From: an uncultured Acetobacteraceae bacterium | GTDB taxonomy: Bacteria; Pseudomonadota; Alphaproteobacteria; Acetobacterales; Acetobacteraceae | Assembly: GCA_903918195.1 (NCBI GenBank) | Contig: CAIXDS010000362.1 | Coordinates: 1 to 39,513 of the forward strand | Length of the DNA stretch: 39,513 nucleotides | Direction of reading: 5' to 3' | Part shown: in pieces, positions 8,400 to 19,067 of the stretch | Numbering within the stretch: position 1 is the first letter of the stretch | Layout: every line of letters starts with the position of its first letter | Position numbers and translations under genes: made by a program | The notes under the pieces: model-generated | Told to the model about the DNA's origin: nothing | The model's database searches: none | What the model saw: the letters and a program-made list of their open reading frames with translations, nothing else

Positions 8400-9548
8400 A
8401 TGGTGATGACCGATGGTCCGCTCCCGGCCATGACCGCGTTCAGCCCGAATCGGCCGTACCTTCCGGCGGTGGACCACATCCGCGTCTTCGCGGCATTGCT
8501 CGTGGTCGTCTATCACAGCCTGCTGTCCTTCGGCTTGCGCCAGGGCGGCGGGACCGGCGATCTGTTCTCGAACTGGCCGCACACCGACAATCCCCTCCTC
8601 GCCATGCTTGTTGAGGGCCACACCGGCGTGGGCGGCTTCATGGTGCTCAGCGGCTTCATCTTCATGCAGGGCACGGTCGGCCGCGACGTCAATGCCGGCG
8701 CCTTCCTGCGCAACCGTGTGCTCCGCATCTATCCGCTCTACCTGACGCTGCTGGTGTTCGGCGCCTGCGTGCACCGCGCCGATTTCGCCCTGCTGCCATT
8801 TCTGCAGAGCGTCGTGCCGCTCGCGAACTTCAACGGTGCGGCCGATTACGGGGCGTTCACGCCGCTGTCCTGGGCGGTCGCTGTCGAGTTCCAGTTCTAT
8901 CTGTTGTTTCCGTTGCTGCTGCGCCTGCTGCAGACGCACGGTGCCGGCCTGTTCCTGCGCCTCATCCTGTTCCTGATCCTGTTGCGTGCCGCCGCTGTCC
9001 TTCCCGGCAGCAACGTGGTCGATCTGACCTACGCGACCATCGCCGGCCGGTTGGACGAGTTCCTCATCGGCATGCTCGCCGGCGCCTGGTTGGCCCGTCG
9101 CGCCGACGGCGGAGCCGCCGCCGGCCCCTGGCTCATCGCGGCGCTGCCGCTGCTCATTGGCGTGATCTTCCTGTTCCATCGCGCCGGCGGCTGGCCGGCG
9201 CACGGCCTGTGGAAGATCGTCTGGCCCGACATCGAAGGGCTGGCCTGGGCCGGTTTCATTCTGACCTGGCTGGGCGCGGCGCGATGGCTGCCCGGCCTGC
9301 TTTCGCGCGCGCTGGCGGCGGTGGGACGCACCAGCTACTCGATCTACCTTCTGCACATCATGGTGGTCGGGATGTTGCGCAACTACCTGCCGCAACTTGC
9401 CAGCAGCAGCACCCGCACGACGTTGCTCGTCATCGGCCTGGTGGTGATCCCGCTCGTGCTGGCGGTCGCGGCCTTTGTCTACGTGACCATTGAGAAGCCG
9501 TTCATGGCGCTGCGCAAGCGCTACACCGGCGCGCCGATCCCGACCTGA
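8400..9548 (+). CDS. Acyltransferase family 3 membrane protein
   Basis: The product is a 382-residue polytopic protein of the acyltransferase-3 (OafA/NodX/OpgC-like) family, which acylates sugars or other extracytoplasmic acceptors. It begins with the family signature YLPAVDHIRVFAALLVVVYHS, whose His is the expected catalytic residue. Further features are GVGGFMVLSGFIF, FLRNRVLRIYPLYL, LSWAVAVEFQFYLLFPLLL and, near the end, SYSIYLLHI; about ten membrane helices follow this pattern. It starts four bases after the DUF2142 gene. In-frame ATGs at 8400, 8406 and 8430 are all possible and no RBS is decisive. The acceptor is unknown. O-acylation of a glycan handled by the preceding protein is a reasonable inference. 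Confidence 0.88.
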   Translation: MVMTDGPLPAMTAFSPNRPYLPAVDHIRVFAALLVVVYHSLLSFGLRQGGGTGDLFSNWPHTDNPLLAMLVEGHTGVGGFMVLSGFIFMQGTVGRDVNAGAFLRNRVLRIYPLYLTLLVFGACVHRADFALLPFLQSVVPLANFNGAADYGAFTPLSWAVAVEFQFYLLFPLLLRLLQTHGAGLFLRLILFLILLRAAAVLPGSNVVDLTYATIAGRLDEFLIGMLAGAWLARRADGGAAAGPWLIAALPLLIGVIFLFHRAGGWPAHGLWKIVWPDIEGLAWAGFILTWLGAARWLPGLLSRALAAVGRTSYSIYLLHIMVVGMLRNYLPQLASSSTRTTLLVIGLVVIPLVLAVAAFVYVTIEKPFMALRKRYTGAPIPT

Positions 9549-9643
9549 CTGCCCGCCGGGCCAACGGTTTGCATCCATGGCCGGGTTCCCCCATGCTTAG
9601 GGGCCCCTGTTTACTGATCAGAACCGCGCGAGGTCCGCTGCCG

Positions 9644-10078
9644 ATGTCACCTCTCAGCCTGCTGCTCAACGTGCTCTGGATCCTCACCGGCGGCTTGTGG
9701 ATGGCGCTGGCATGGGGCATCGCCGGTATCATCCTGGCCATCACCATCATCGGCCTGCCCTGGGCCCGCGCTGCTTTCTCCATCGCCGTCTATACCCTGC
9801 TGCCGTTCGGCTTCCGCGTGGTCCCGCGCGAGACGCTGACCGGCCGCGAGGATATCGGCACCGGCCCGCTGGGCCTGCTGGGCAACCTGCTCTGGCTGGT
9901 GCTCGCCGGCTGGTGGCTGGCGCTCGGCCATTTGTTCGAGGCTGTTCTGCTGGCGATCACGATCATTGGCATTCCGTTCGCCTGGGCGCATCTGAAGCTG
10001 GCGGCCCTGGCGCTGTGGCCGATCGGCAAGGCGATCGTGCCGGCCGAGGATCTGCAACGGCTGCCACTCTATCGCTGA
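9644..10078 (+). CDS. yccF: YccF family inner-membrane protein (DUF307)
   Basis: The product is a 144-residue membrane protein with the duplicated YccF/DUF307 motif: LAITIIGLPWARAAF around residues 30-45 and LAITIIGIPFAWAHLKLA around 105-122, each following a hydrophobic helix. E. coli YccF is of similar length. Its biochemical role is not established. The start at 9644 (MSPLSLLLNVLW) matches the family; an upstream in-frame ATG at 9569 would add an unsupported tail. Hairpin-repeat copy 3 begins two bases after the stop codon. Confidence 0.9.
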   Translation: MSPLSLLLNVLWILTGGLWMALAWGIAGIILAITIIGLPWARAAFSIAVYTLLPFGFRVVPRETLTGREDIGTGPLGLLGNLLWLVLAGWWLALGHLFEAVLLAITIIGIPFAWAHLKLAALALWPIGKAIVPAEDLQRLPLYR

Positions 10079-10080
10079 GA

Positions 10081-10150
10081 TCCCTTAACTGAGTGGGTTC
10101 CAAGGGCCTCGCGGCCCTTGGCGGGTCCAGGGCAGAGCCCTGGCCTTCCT
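10081..10150 (+). repeat. Dispersed tandem-hairpin element, copy 3
   Basis: This is the clearest copy. It comprises TCCCTTAACTGAGTGGGTTC, then the perfect stem CCAAGGGCC/GGCCCTTGG (loop TCGC, 10100-10121), GCGGGT, the perfect stem CCAGGGC/GCCCTGG (loop AGA), and CCTTCCTTTT. It starts two bases after the yccF stop codon and sits between yccF and the K+ channel gene, so it may act as a terminator or 3'-end stabiliser for yccF. Its GTG (10093) opens a spurious reading frame translating as MGSKGLAALGG. Confidence 0.88.
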
Positions 10151-11060
10151 TTTCGGGAGGCACCCATGCGCAGCAAATTGCGGCGTCTCTGGCGACGCCC
10201 CCCACGTCGCAAGGCCGGCCCCATGCATCCGGGCATCGGCATGGGCCCCGGGGTCAAACGCTACGATTGGGGCGATCCCTACCACGTCGCCCTGGCGCTG
10301 CCCTGGCGCAGCTTCCTGCTGCTGACCATGGGCTACTACCTGCTGGTCAATCTGTTCTTCGCCGGGCTCTACATGCTGCAGCCCGGCAGCGTCTCCAACG
10401 TCCGCCCGGGCTATGTGAGCGACGCCTTCTTCTTCAGCGTGCAGACTTTCGCCACCGTCGGCTACGGCACCATGTCGCCGCAGACCATCTACGGCCATGT
10501 GATTTCGGCGATCGAAATATTCGCCGGCCTGATGTCGATAGCGGTGATCGCCGGCGTGGTGTTCGTGCGCTTCTCGCGTCCGCGCTCCCGCCTGGCCTTC
10601 GCCCGCAACCTGGTGATCGGCCCGGCCGATGGCGGCACGGCGCTCAGCGCCCGCATCGTCAACCGCCGCCTCAATCCGCTGTTTAACGTCGAAGCGCGCA
10701 TGGTGCTGATCACCCGCCACCGCGCCGAGCGGGCGCCGACCGTGTGGCGTATCCGCGACCTGACGCTGCTGCGCGAGCGTTCGCTGGTGGAAATGATGAG
10801 CTGGACCCTGGTGCACATGATCGACCCGTCGAGCCCGCTCAGCGGTCTCGATGTTGCCGACCTCGCCCAGGCGCAGGCGCAGGTGATGGTCAGCGTCACC
10901 GCGACCGAGGGCACCACCCTCGCGCCGCTGCATGCCATCCATTTGTTCCACGTCGCCGACATCCTGTTCGACCACGCCTTCGTCGAACTGATTTCCGAGG
11001 ATTCCGCCGGCCATCCGCGCTTCGATCTGGAGCGCGCCGATCAGGTGGTGCGGCTGGAGC

Positions 11061-13264
<2,204 letters not shown>

Positions 13265-13534
13265 CTATTCGGCGGCGACCGGAAGCGGGGTGACCGAGAC
13301 GTGCACGCGATCATTGGCCTTGCGCTCGAACAGCACATGGCCCTGCACGAGGGCGAAAATGGTATGGTCGCGGCCCAGCCCGACATTGCGGCCCGGCTTC
13401 CAGCGCGTGCCACGCTGGCGGACGATGATGTTGCCGGCCAGCACGATTTCGCCGCCGTACTTCTTGATGCCGAGGCGGCGGCCTTCCGTATCGCGCCCGT
13501 TGCGCGATGAGCCGCCGGCCTTCTTGTGTGCCAT
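13265..13534 (-). CDS. rpmA: 50S ribosomal protein L27
   Basis: L27 sits near the peptidyl-transferase centre of the 50S subunit. The 89-residue protein begins [18 protein letters not shown] and contains [15 protein letters not shown] and [11 protein letters not shown], the usual full-length features. The N terminus needs no prepeptide cleavage. It is the second gene of the rplU-rpmA pair, 15 bp after rplU, and is followed by a terminator. Its start is preceded by AAGGAG. Confidence 0.98.
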   Translation of the reverse strand: MAHKKAGGSSRNGRDTEGRRLGIKKYGGEIVLAGNIIVRQRGTRWKPGRNVGLGRDHTIFALVQGHVLFERKANDRVHVSVTPLPVAAE

Positions 13535-13549
13535 GGGGGGGTGTCTCCT

Positions 13550-13864
13550 TCAGGCCGCGATGATTTCGGCGACTCGCAGCACGGTGACGTGCTGGCGATG
13601 GCCGTTCTTGCGGCGGCTGTTCTGCCGGCGGCGCTTCTTGAAGATGATCACCGTATCCAGCCGGTCCTGGGCGATGACGGTGGCGGTCACGGAGGCGCCG
13701 GCGACCAAAGGCGCACCGATCGTCACGTTGCCTTCCGAGCCCACCGCCAGCACATCGGTGAAGGTGATTGTGGCGCCGGCTTCGGCCTCCAGCTTCTCCA
13801 CCTTCAGCACGTCGTTGGGCGTCACGCGGTATTGCTTTCCGCCGGTGCGGATGACTGCGAACAT
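13550..13864 (-). CDS. rplU: 50S ribosomal protein L21
   Basis: L21 binds 23S rRNA in the 50S subunit. The 104-residue protein begins [14 protein letters not shown] and ends with the basic [18 protein letters not shown] region, followed by a short tail. I place the start at 13864 because it matches the family exactly. An in-frame ATG 26 codons upstream would add a Cys-containing tail with no family counterpart. It is the first gene of the rplU-rpmA-(terminator)-obgE-proB cluster and has a strong promoter ~120 bp upstream. Confidence 0.98.
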   Translation of the reverse strand: MFAVIRTGGKQYRVTPNDVLKVEKLEAEAGATITFTDVLAVGSEGNVTIGAPLVAGASVTATVIAQDRLDTVIIFKKRRRQNSRRKNGHRQHVTVLRVAEIIAA

Positions 13865-13984
13865 CGATCTGGCATCCTGTCGTCGGGGTTGCCCCGGCGG
13901 TTTCGCCGTGGCCTGCCCGACCCATGAGCATTCTTGACACAAATTGCGGCAGCCGGGAGCGACCGGCCTGCCGGGGAGGCGCGG

Positions 13985-14012
13985 GTTATAGCGCGGGCGC
14001 GCCGGCTGTCAA
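13985..14012 (-). promoter_or_regulatory. Sigma-70 promoter and leader of rplU-rpmA
   Basis: On the minus strand, TTGACA (14007-14012) and TATAAC (13985-13990) are separated by 16 bp, a near-consensus promoter. The -35 overlaps the stop codon of the upstream DUF2442 gene. The predicted transcript would have a leader of about 115 nt before the L21 start. That leader contains GC-rich inverted segments (GTCGGG...CCCGAC around 13883-13922) that could fold just ahead of the RBS. Regulatory function of the leader is an inference. Confidence 0.7.
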
Positions 14013-14266
14013 CGATCCCCTGGGCGGCCAGCGCCCGGTGCCCGCGCGCCGCGCAGCAGCCCCTCGGTGCTGAGGTCCTCGTCGATCTCCGGCCAATGGA
14101 TGCCCCAACCGCCACCGGCGATCTCCCACCGGTCAAGCTGCGCCTGGGTGGCGTTTGCCAGCCGTGGATACCAGGCCAGCGGCACGGTGATCGTCCGCCC
14201 GTCCATCAGCGCTACCGACAATTCGTCGGCATCGACCTTCACGCCGCGTACCCGGGCGTCAGCCAT
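14009..14266 (-). CDS. DUF2442 family protein
   Basis: The product is a small (85 aa) cytoplasmic protein with the DUF2442 pattern: [18 protein letters not shown], then [12 protein letters not shown], then [20 protein letters not shown] and a short tail. The function of the family is not established. Its start (ATG 14264-14266) overlaps the end of the DUF4160 gene by 8 bp, so the two are a translationally coupled pair. Such two-gene DUF4160/DUF2442 units are familiar from many bacteria and have a toxin-antitoxin-like layout, but that role is unproven. Confidence 0.85.
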   Translation of the reverse strand: MADARVRGVKVDADELSVALMDGRTITVPLAWYPRLANATQAQLDRWEIAGGGWGIHWPEIDEDLSTEGLLRGARAPGAGRPGDR

Positions 14267-14507
14267 CAACGCCTGACCCGAAGAAGCCATTCCACGCCTC
14301 CAGGAACTCATGCCGCCGATCCAGGACCAGACGCCGCATCGCGCCAAGGTCCCGGGCCGCGAAACCGACATTACCGGCGACCGAGCCGTCATGCAGCCAG
14401 AACTTCGCCGATGCTCCGCCACGATCGACGTGCACGTGCGGCGGCTCGTTCGGCTCGTGGCTGTAGAAGTAGAAACGCAGCCCATCCACGCGCAGGATCG
14501 TCGGCAT
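14259..14507 (-). CDS. DUF4160 family protein
   Basis: The 82-residue product begins [18 protein letters not shown] and continues [13 protein letters not shown], then [10 protein letters not shown], the classic DUF4160 signature with its conserved His residues. The start at 14507 fits the family; the longer frame upstream is unsupported. It is the first gene of the pair with DUF2442 and is divergent from dapF. The function is unknown. The compact pair sits between housekeeping operons, as accessory modules often do. Confidence 0.88.
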   Translation of the reverse strand: MPTILRVDGLRFYFYSHEPNEPPHVHVDRGGASAKFWLHDGSVAGNVGFAARDLGAMRRLVLDRRHEFLEAWNGFFGSGVDG

Positions 14508-14614
14508 CCGCACCCTCCGGTGCACGGCAGCATGCGCCCGGATACCTTGCGGGTCACGCCCGCCGCGGTCATCCCGCCCCTTGTGCCGCGCCCGCCGCCC
14601 CATATAACCCGGGC

Positions 14615-15445
14615 ATGGAAGCGCCCTTCCTCAAGATGCATGGCTGCGGTAACGATTTTGTCCTGCTCGATGCCCGCGCCCGGGCGCTCGGCATTACCCC
14701 GGCGCGCGCCGCCGCCATCGCCCACCGGCGCACCGGCATCGGCTGCGACCAGGTCATCATCCTCGAATCCGCCCCCGCGACCGCCGACGTGTTCATGCGC
14801 ATCCGCAACCCCGACGGCAGCGAGGCCGGCGCCTGCGGCAACGCCACCCGCTGCGTCGCCGCCCTGCTCGCCGCCGAATCCGGGCGCGGCACGCTGATTA
14901 TCCGCACCATCAGCGGCGACCTGCCGGCCGCAACCCACCCGGACGGCAGCGTCACCGTCGATATGGGACCACCCCGCCTCGGCTGGCAGGACATCCCGCT
15001 CGCGGCGGAAACCGACACGCTGCGCCTCGACCTCGCCGCAGGACCGGTTGCCGGTCCGGCCGCCTGCTCCATGGGCAACCCGCACGCGACCTTCTTCGTG
15101 CCGGACCTTGCGGTCCTGAAGGTGGAAGAGATCGGCCCGCGCCTGGAACACGCCGCGATTTTCCCCGACCGCGCCAATATCGGCTTCGTCCAGGTGCTTG
15201 CCCCCGACCGCATCCGCCTGCGCGTGTGGGAACGCGGCGCCGGCCTCACGCTCGCCTGCGGCTCCGGCGCCTGCGCCGCCCTGGTCAACGCCGCCCGCCG
15301 CGGCCTGACCGGGCGCCGCGCCGCCGTGCATGTCGATGGCGGCGAACTGGTCATCGAATGGCGCGCGGACGACCATGTGTTCATGACCGGTCCGGCCGTC
15401 ACTGCCTTCCACGGCCGCATCGACCTGGAGGCGCTGCCCGCATGA
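14615..15445 (+). CDS. dapF: Diaminopimelate epimerase
   Basis: DapF converts LL-diaminopimelate to meso-diaminopimelate for lysine and peptidoglycan synthesis. The 276-residue protein shows [12 protein letters not shown] at the N terminus, the catalytic cysteine in GACGNATRC (Cys74) and the partner cysteine in [10 protein letters not shown] (Cys215), plus [10 protein letters not shown]. The start at 14615 is the family start. Its stop overlaps the mtaB start (ATGA), so dapF-mtaB-ftsY form one operon. Confidence 0.97.
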   Translation: MEAPFLKMHGCGNDFVLLDARARALGITPARAAAIAHRRTGIGCDQVIILESAPATADVFMRIRNPDGSEAGACGNATRCVAALLAAESGRGTLIIRTISGDLPAATHPDGSVTVDMGPPRLGWQDIPLAAETDTLRLDLAAGPVAGPAACSMGNPHATFFVPDLAVLKVEEIGPRLEHAAIFPDRANIGFVQVLAPDRIRLRVWERGAGLTLACGSGACAALVNAARRGLTGRRAAVHVDGGELVIEWRADDHVFMTGPAVTAFHGRIDLEALPA

Positions 15446-16671
15446 ACGTACGCGTGCTCACCTTCGGTTGCCGCCTCAACACCTTCGAAAGCGAGGTCAT
15501 CCGCGGCCACGCCGAGTGCGCCGCCGGCCCCGACACCATCGTGGTCAACACCTGCGCCGTCACCGCCGAAGCCGAGCGCCAGGCCCGCCAGGCCATCCGC
15601 CGCGCCCACCGCGAGAACCCCGGCGCACAGATTGTCGTCACCGGCTGCGCCGCCCAGATCGCCCCCGAGTCCTGGGCGGCGCTGCCGGGCGTCGCGCGCG
15701 TGCTCGGCAACCGGGAAAAACTGCGCGCCGAGTCCTGGGCGCCCGACGCCGCCTCTGCCGTCGCCGACATCATGACCCCGCACGAAACCGCCCCCCAACT
15801 GGTGACGGAATTCGGCGGCCGTGCCCGCGCCTTCGTGCAGGTGCAGCAGGGCTGCGACCACCGCTGCACCTTCTGCGTCATCCCCTTCGGCCGCGGCCCC
15901 AACCGCTCCGTGCCGCTCGGCGCCGTCACCGATCAGGTCCGCACCCTGGTGTCCGGCGGCTGGCGCGAGGTGGTGCTCACCGGCGTGGACATTACCAGCT
16001 ACGGCGCCGACCTGCCCGGCCGCCCCACTCTCGGCCAGGCCGTCCGCCGCCTGCTCGCGTTGGTGCCCGACCTGCCGCGCCTGCGCCTGTCCTCGCTCGA
16101 CCCCGCCGCCATCGACGACGACCTGTGGCGCCTGCTCGCCGAGGAACCGCGCCTGATGCCGCATCTGCATTTGTCCGTGCAGGCCGGCGCCGACCTCATC
16201 CTCAAGCGCATGAAGCGCCGTCACCTGCGCGCCGATATTTTTGCCACCATCGCCCGCGCCCGCGCCCTACGCCCGGGCATCGCCATCGGCGCCGACCTGA
16301 TCGCCGGCTTCCCCACCGAAACCGACGACATGTTCGCTGACACGCTCGCCTTGGTGAACGACGCCGACATCCCCTTCCTGCACGTGTTCCCCTACAGCGA
16401 GCGCCCCGGCACGCCCGCCGCCCGCATGCCCCCCGTGCCGCTGGCGCAGCGCCGTGAACGTGCCGCCCGGCTGCGCGCCGCCGGCCGCGCCAACGCCGCC
16501 CGCTTCTTTGCCGGCCAGGTCGGCCGCGTCGCCGCCGTGCTGGCGGAGACCGCGGAAGGCGGCCACACCGAACATTTCGCACCCATCCGGGTACCCGCCA
16601 CCCCCGGCGCATTGCTGCGCGCCCGCGTCACGGCGGCCAACGACGACGGATTGCTCGCGGAGCCCGCCTGA
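15442..16671 (+). CDS. mtaB: tRNA t6A37 methylthiotransferase MtaB-type
   Basis: The product is a 409-residue radical-SAM methylthiotransferase, predicted to convert t6A37 of tRNA to ms2t6A. The N-terminal UPF0004 domain has the three cluster cysteines Cys10 (TFGCRLN), Cys38 (NTCAV) and Cys69 (TGCAA). The radical-SAM motif is CDHRCTFC (138-145), followed by [21 protein letters not shown] and the HLSVQAGAD region. A TRAM-like tail (~350-409) is present but short. It overlaps dapF by four bases at its start and ftsY by one base at its end. The neighbourhood is the common alphaproteobacterial one. Confidence 0.93.
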   Translation: MNVRVLTFGCRLNTFESEVIRGHAECAAGPDTIVVNTCAVTAEAERQARQAIRRAHRENPGAQIVVTGCAAQIAPESWAALPGVARVLGNREKLRAESWAPDAASAVADIMTPHETAPQLVTEFGGRARAFVQVQQGCDHRCTFCVIPFGRGPNRSVPLGAVTDQVRTLVSGGWREVVLTGVDITSYGADLPGRPTLGQAVRRLLALVPDLPRLRLSSLDPAAIDDDLWRLLAEEPRLMPHLHLSVQAGADLILKRMKRRHLRADIFATIARARALRPGIAIGADLIAGFPTETDDMFADTLALVNDADIPFLHVFPYSERPGTPAARMPPVPLAQRRERAARLRAAGRANAARFFAGQVGRVAAVLAETAEGGHTEHFAPIRVPATPGALLRARVTAANDDGLLAEPA

Positions 16672-17591
16672 TGGCACTCGGATTCTTCTCGCGGCTGAAA
16701 GACGGCCTTTCCCGCAGTACCCAAAAACTCACCGAGGGCATCAGCGCGGCGCTCACCAAGCGCACGCTGGACGAGGCGGCGCTGGCCGACCTGGAAGACG
16801 CCCTGGTCGCCGCCGACCTCGGCACCGATGTCGCCACCCGCATCATCGAATCGTTCCGCAGCACCCGCTTCGGCACCGAGGTGACCGATGCGGAAATCCG
16901 CACCGCCCTGGCCGAGGAAATCGCCGCCATCCTGGCCCCGGTCGCGGTGCCGCTGGAAATCGACCGCCGCCTCAAGCCGCACGTCGTGCTGATGGTGGGC
17001 GTCAACGGCACCGGCAAAACCACCACCATCGGCAAGCTCGCCCAATCCTACGCCGAGCAGGGCCTGCGCGCCGTGCTGGTGGCCGGCGACACCTTCCGCG
17101 CCGCCGCCGTCGAGCAATTGCAGGTCTGGGGCCAGCGCACCGGCGCCCCCGTGGTCTCCGGCGCCCCCGGCGCCGACGCCGCCGGCCTCGCCTTCGACGC
17201 CCTCACCCGCGCCCGCGCCGAACAGGCCGACGTGCTGCTGGTGGACACCGCGGGCCGCCTGCACAACAAATCCGTGCTGATGGAAGAGTTGCGCAAAATC
17301 ATCCGCGTCATGCGCAAGCAGGACCCCACGGTGCCGCATTCGGTGCTGCTGGTGCTGGACGCCACCACCGGCCAGAACGCCCTGCAGCAGGTGAACGTGT
17401 TCAAGGAGATGGTGGATGTCACCGGCCTGGTGGTGACCAAGCTGGACGGCAGCGCCCGAGGGGGGATTGTGGTGGCGCTGGCGCAGGAGTTCGGGCTGCC
17501 GGTGCATGCGGTGGGGGTGGGCGAGAAGGCGTCCGATCTGCGGGCGTTTGATCCGATGGATTATGCGCGGGGGCTGGTGGGGGCGGGGTAG
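16671..17591 (+). CDS. ftsY: Signal recognition particle receptor FtsY
   Basis: FtsY is the membrane-associated GTPase that docks SRP-ribosome complexes at the translocon. The 306-residue protein is the short form: an N domain (residues ~1-100), then the G domain with G1 GVNGTGKTTTIGKLA (from residue 110), AGDTFRAAAVEQL, DTAGRL, VLDATTGQNA and TKLDGSARGG, ending in the GVGEKASDLRAFDP element. The acidic A domain of enterobacterial FtsY is absent. It is the last gene of the dapF-mtaB-ftsY operon; no clear terminator follows. Confidence 0.97.
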   Translation: MALGFFSRLKDGLSRSTQKLTEGISAALTKRTLDEAALADLEDALVAADLGTDVATRIIESFRSTRFGTEVTDAEIRTALAEEIAAILAPVAVPLEIDRRLKPHVVLMVGVNGTGKTTTIGKLAQSYAEQGLRAVLVAGDTFRAAAVEQLQVWGQRTGAPVVSGAPGADAAGLAFDALTRARAEQADVLLVDTAGRLHNKSVLMEELRKIIRVMRKQDPTVPHSVLLVLDATTGQNALQQVNVFKEMVDVTGLVVTKLDGSARGGIVVALAQEFGLPVHAVGVGEKASDLRAFDPMDYARGLVGAG

Positions 17592-17909
17592 TTTCAGCCC
17601 CTGGCGGATGACCGGTTTCGATTCATTCCAGACCTCTGGCCGGCTCGGCGGCCTTTAGATGCACTGCCCATTTGCCCGGCACCAGCCTGGCGTGCCAAAC
17701 TACTGATTACGAATAAATACGCAGTCGGCTTAACTCTTTGAACTTATCGCGCTATTTTTGGTGCGAAATGGCACCGTAGTGCGGCTGTAGTGTTCCGCTC
17801 CAACACCGAACTCGCGTTCTGCCGGCATGTAGCAACTGCGAACCAGGGCCGCCACCGTTCAGAAGTTGGTAGCCATCTGGCCGCGCAAAGTGGATGGACG
17901 CGTGGAAAC
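17592..17909. other. Non-coding stretch with composition change
   Basis: No gene is apparent. Composition shifts from GC-rich next to ftsY to clearly AT-richer from about 17690 (TACTGATTACGAATAAATACG). Only a short hairpin (GGTGC/GCACC, about 17760-17775) is visible. It marks the left edge of the AT-richer glycosyltransferase islet. Confidence 0.5.
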
Positions 17910-18623
17910 TCATTGCCGCAGCGAGATTTTTGTTGACATCGTATGCGCTTGCATCAAGGGAATACGCGCTTTCATGGCGATTCCCGCATAATGAACGATA
18001 ATCGGATCAAGAACCTCATTGAAATATGAGGTTTCCTCTCGATCCAAGTATGGAATACAATTCCATACCAAAGGGAGCCATTCGACTTTATTGAGAACGC
18101 TTTCTTCAGGGGCGTTATCGTCTAGATTCCCCGTCAGCTCCAAACGAAAGCCCAACAGGTCCATAATGGCAGCATTTTCCCACCAAAAATGGTTTGTATA
18201 TTTTGTCATGCTCCAAACGTCCTGCAAAAATTGACGCGACCACTGAGAATTTCTTAATAACATTACGCCTGTATTAGGGCGTTCAAGCAATAAAAATACC
18301 CCATGTCTGGCATATTGCCTTTTGACGGCGTGATTTACTAAATATAAATCTTTGCCATCCTTTATAAAATCTGCAATATTAAGATCTGCGCTCACAAAAC
18401 AAGCGTCAGCATCCACCCAAAGCACGAAATCAGCGTCGGTTTTAGAAAATTGATCGAGAATAAGTTGAATTTTGGCCCATGCTGGAGGGCGATCCATTGG
18501 GGGAATAGGAAAAATCTCATAATCTAGATTGTTGGCCGCCGCATAAATGCGAATAGATCTTGCGGCCATATCTCCTACGCAGGCGTAATTCTCGTCGTAG
18601 GCAGTTATCACCTTTAGTCTCAT
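17910..18623 (-). CDS. GT34-like (GMA12/MNN10 type) glycosyltransferase
   Basis: The 237-residue product looks like a retaining glycosyltransferase of the galactosyl/mannosyl GMA12/MNN10 type. It starts RLKVITAYDENY, has PPAWAKIQLIL before the metal-binding WVDADACF (DAD at 71-73), PNTGVMLLRNSQWSRQFL, NHFWWENAAIMDLL and a C-terminal IVHYAG. No signal or membrane helix is seen, so it is probably cytoplasmic and acts on a sugar-nucleotide donor. Donor and acceptor are unknown. I prefer the ATG at 18623, which has an AGGGAA ahead of it. A GTG at 18644 overlaps the stop of the small upstream frame. DNA composition is markedly AT-richer than its neighbours, suggesting horizontal acquisition. Confidence 0.75.
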   Translation of the reverse strand: MRLKVITAYDENYACVGDMAARSIRIYAAANNLDYEIFPIPPMDRPPAWAKIQLILDQFSKTDADFVLWVDADACFVSADLNIADFIKDGKDLYLVNHAVKRQYARHGVFLLLERPNTGVMLLRNSQWSRQFLQDVWSMTKYTNHFWWENAAIMDLLGFRLELTGNLDDNAPEESVLNKVEWLPLVWNCIPYLDREETSYFNEVLDPIIVHYAGIAMKARIPLMQAHTMSTKISLRQ

Positions 18624-18640
18624 GGCTTGACCATTTCCCT

Positions 18641-18790
18641 TCACAACCGAGGTTGGGGAGCGAAGTATTGCCTAAACTCATTAACGGAGACTAAACGGTG
18701 CTTCGCCAAATAATGCCGAATGATGGGCGTCGGAAGTGTATGTGCGCTCCCCGTAAACTCCGGCGTTCGGATGTTGTCGCTTGTCGACAT
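18641..18790 (-). CDS. Possible small protein upstream of the glycosyltransferase
   Basis: This is a 49-codon frame starting MSTSDNIRTPEF and ending YFAPQPRL. It is not recognised. Its stop overlaps a GTG start option of the glycosyltransferase, and its AT-richer composition matches that gene rather than the rlmI side. No clear RBS is visible. It could be a genuine small gene, the eroded end of a longer one, or chance. Confidence 0.3.
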   Translation of the reverse strand: MSTSDNIRTPEFTGSAHTLPTPIIRHYLAKHRLVSVNEFRQYFAPQPRL

Positions 18791-18923
18791 CAGGTTGTCG
18801 TTGCGATAACGAGTTTTTGGGCGGCGCCACCGATTATCGCAAGGGTGCCTGCGGCAACCGCAGGTGACCCGAACGCAACAGCCGCTCCCCATCCGGAGCA
18901 GCCATCGAACAGCGCGGAAAAGC

Positions 18924-19067
18924 AAACAAGGCCAGGGCTCCGTCCTGGACCCGGCCCGTTGCGCGGAGCGCGCCTTCGGCGCATCGCACGGAGCGCGCCT
19001 TCGGCCCGTTGCGCGGAGCGCGCCTTCGGCGCGTCGGCCGGCAGGTCCTTGGAACCCATCCCCTCAA
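18924..19067 (-). repeat. Dispersed tandem-hairpin element, copy 4 (expanded)
   Basis: On the minus strand it starts inside the rlmI stop codon (GATTGAGGGGATGGGTTCC), continues CCAAGGACC, then three tandem GC-rich units of ~24 bp (each with GCGCCGAAGGCGCGCTCCG-like sequence, about 18958-19036), then GGGTCCAGGACGGAGCCCTGG and CCTTGTTT. The second hairpin carries one mismatch. The internal unit is the same kind of insertion that occurs once in copy 2. Confidence 0.82.

Noticed and set aside
17602..17626. Short shared string GGATGAC(C/G)GGTTTCG at 17605 and 31841
   Set aside because: About 18 of 22 bases match in only two places with no shared structure, so chance cannot be excluded.
18790..19059. 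Minus-strand frame starting MGSKDLPAD and ending in a hydrophobic segment
   Set aside because: Its first half is the translation of hairpin-element copy 4, and the hydrophobic end has no RBS or family support. Treated as chance.
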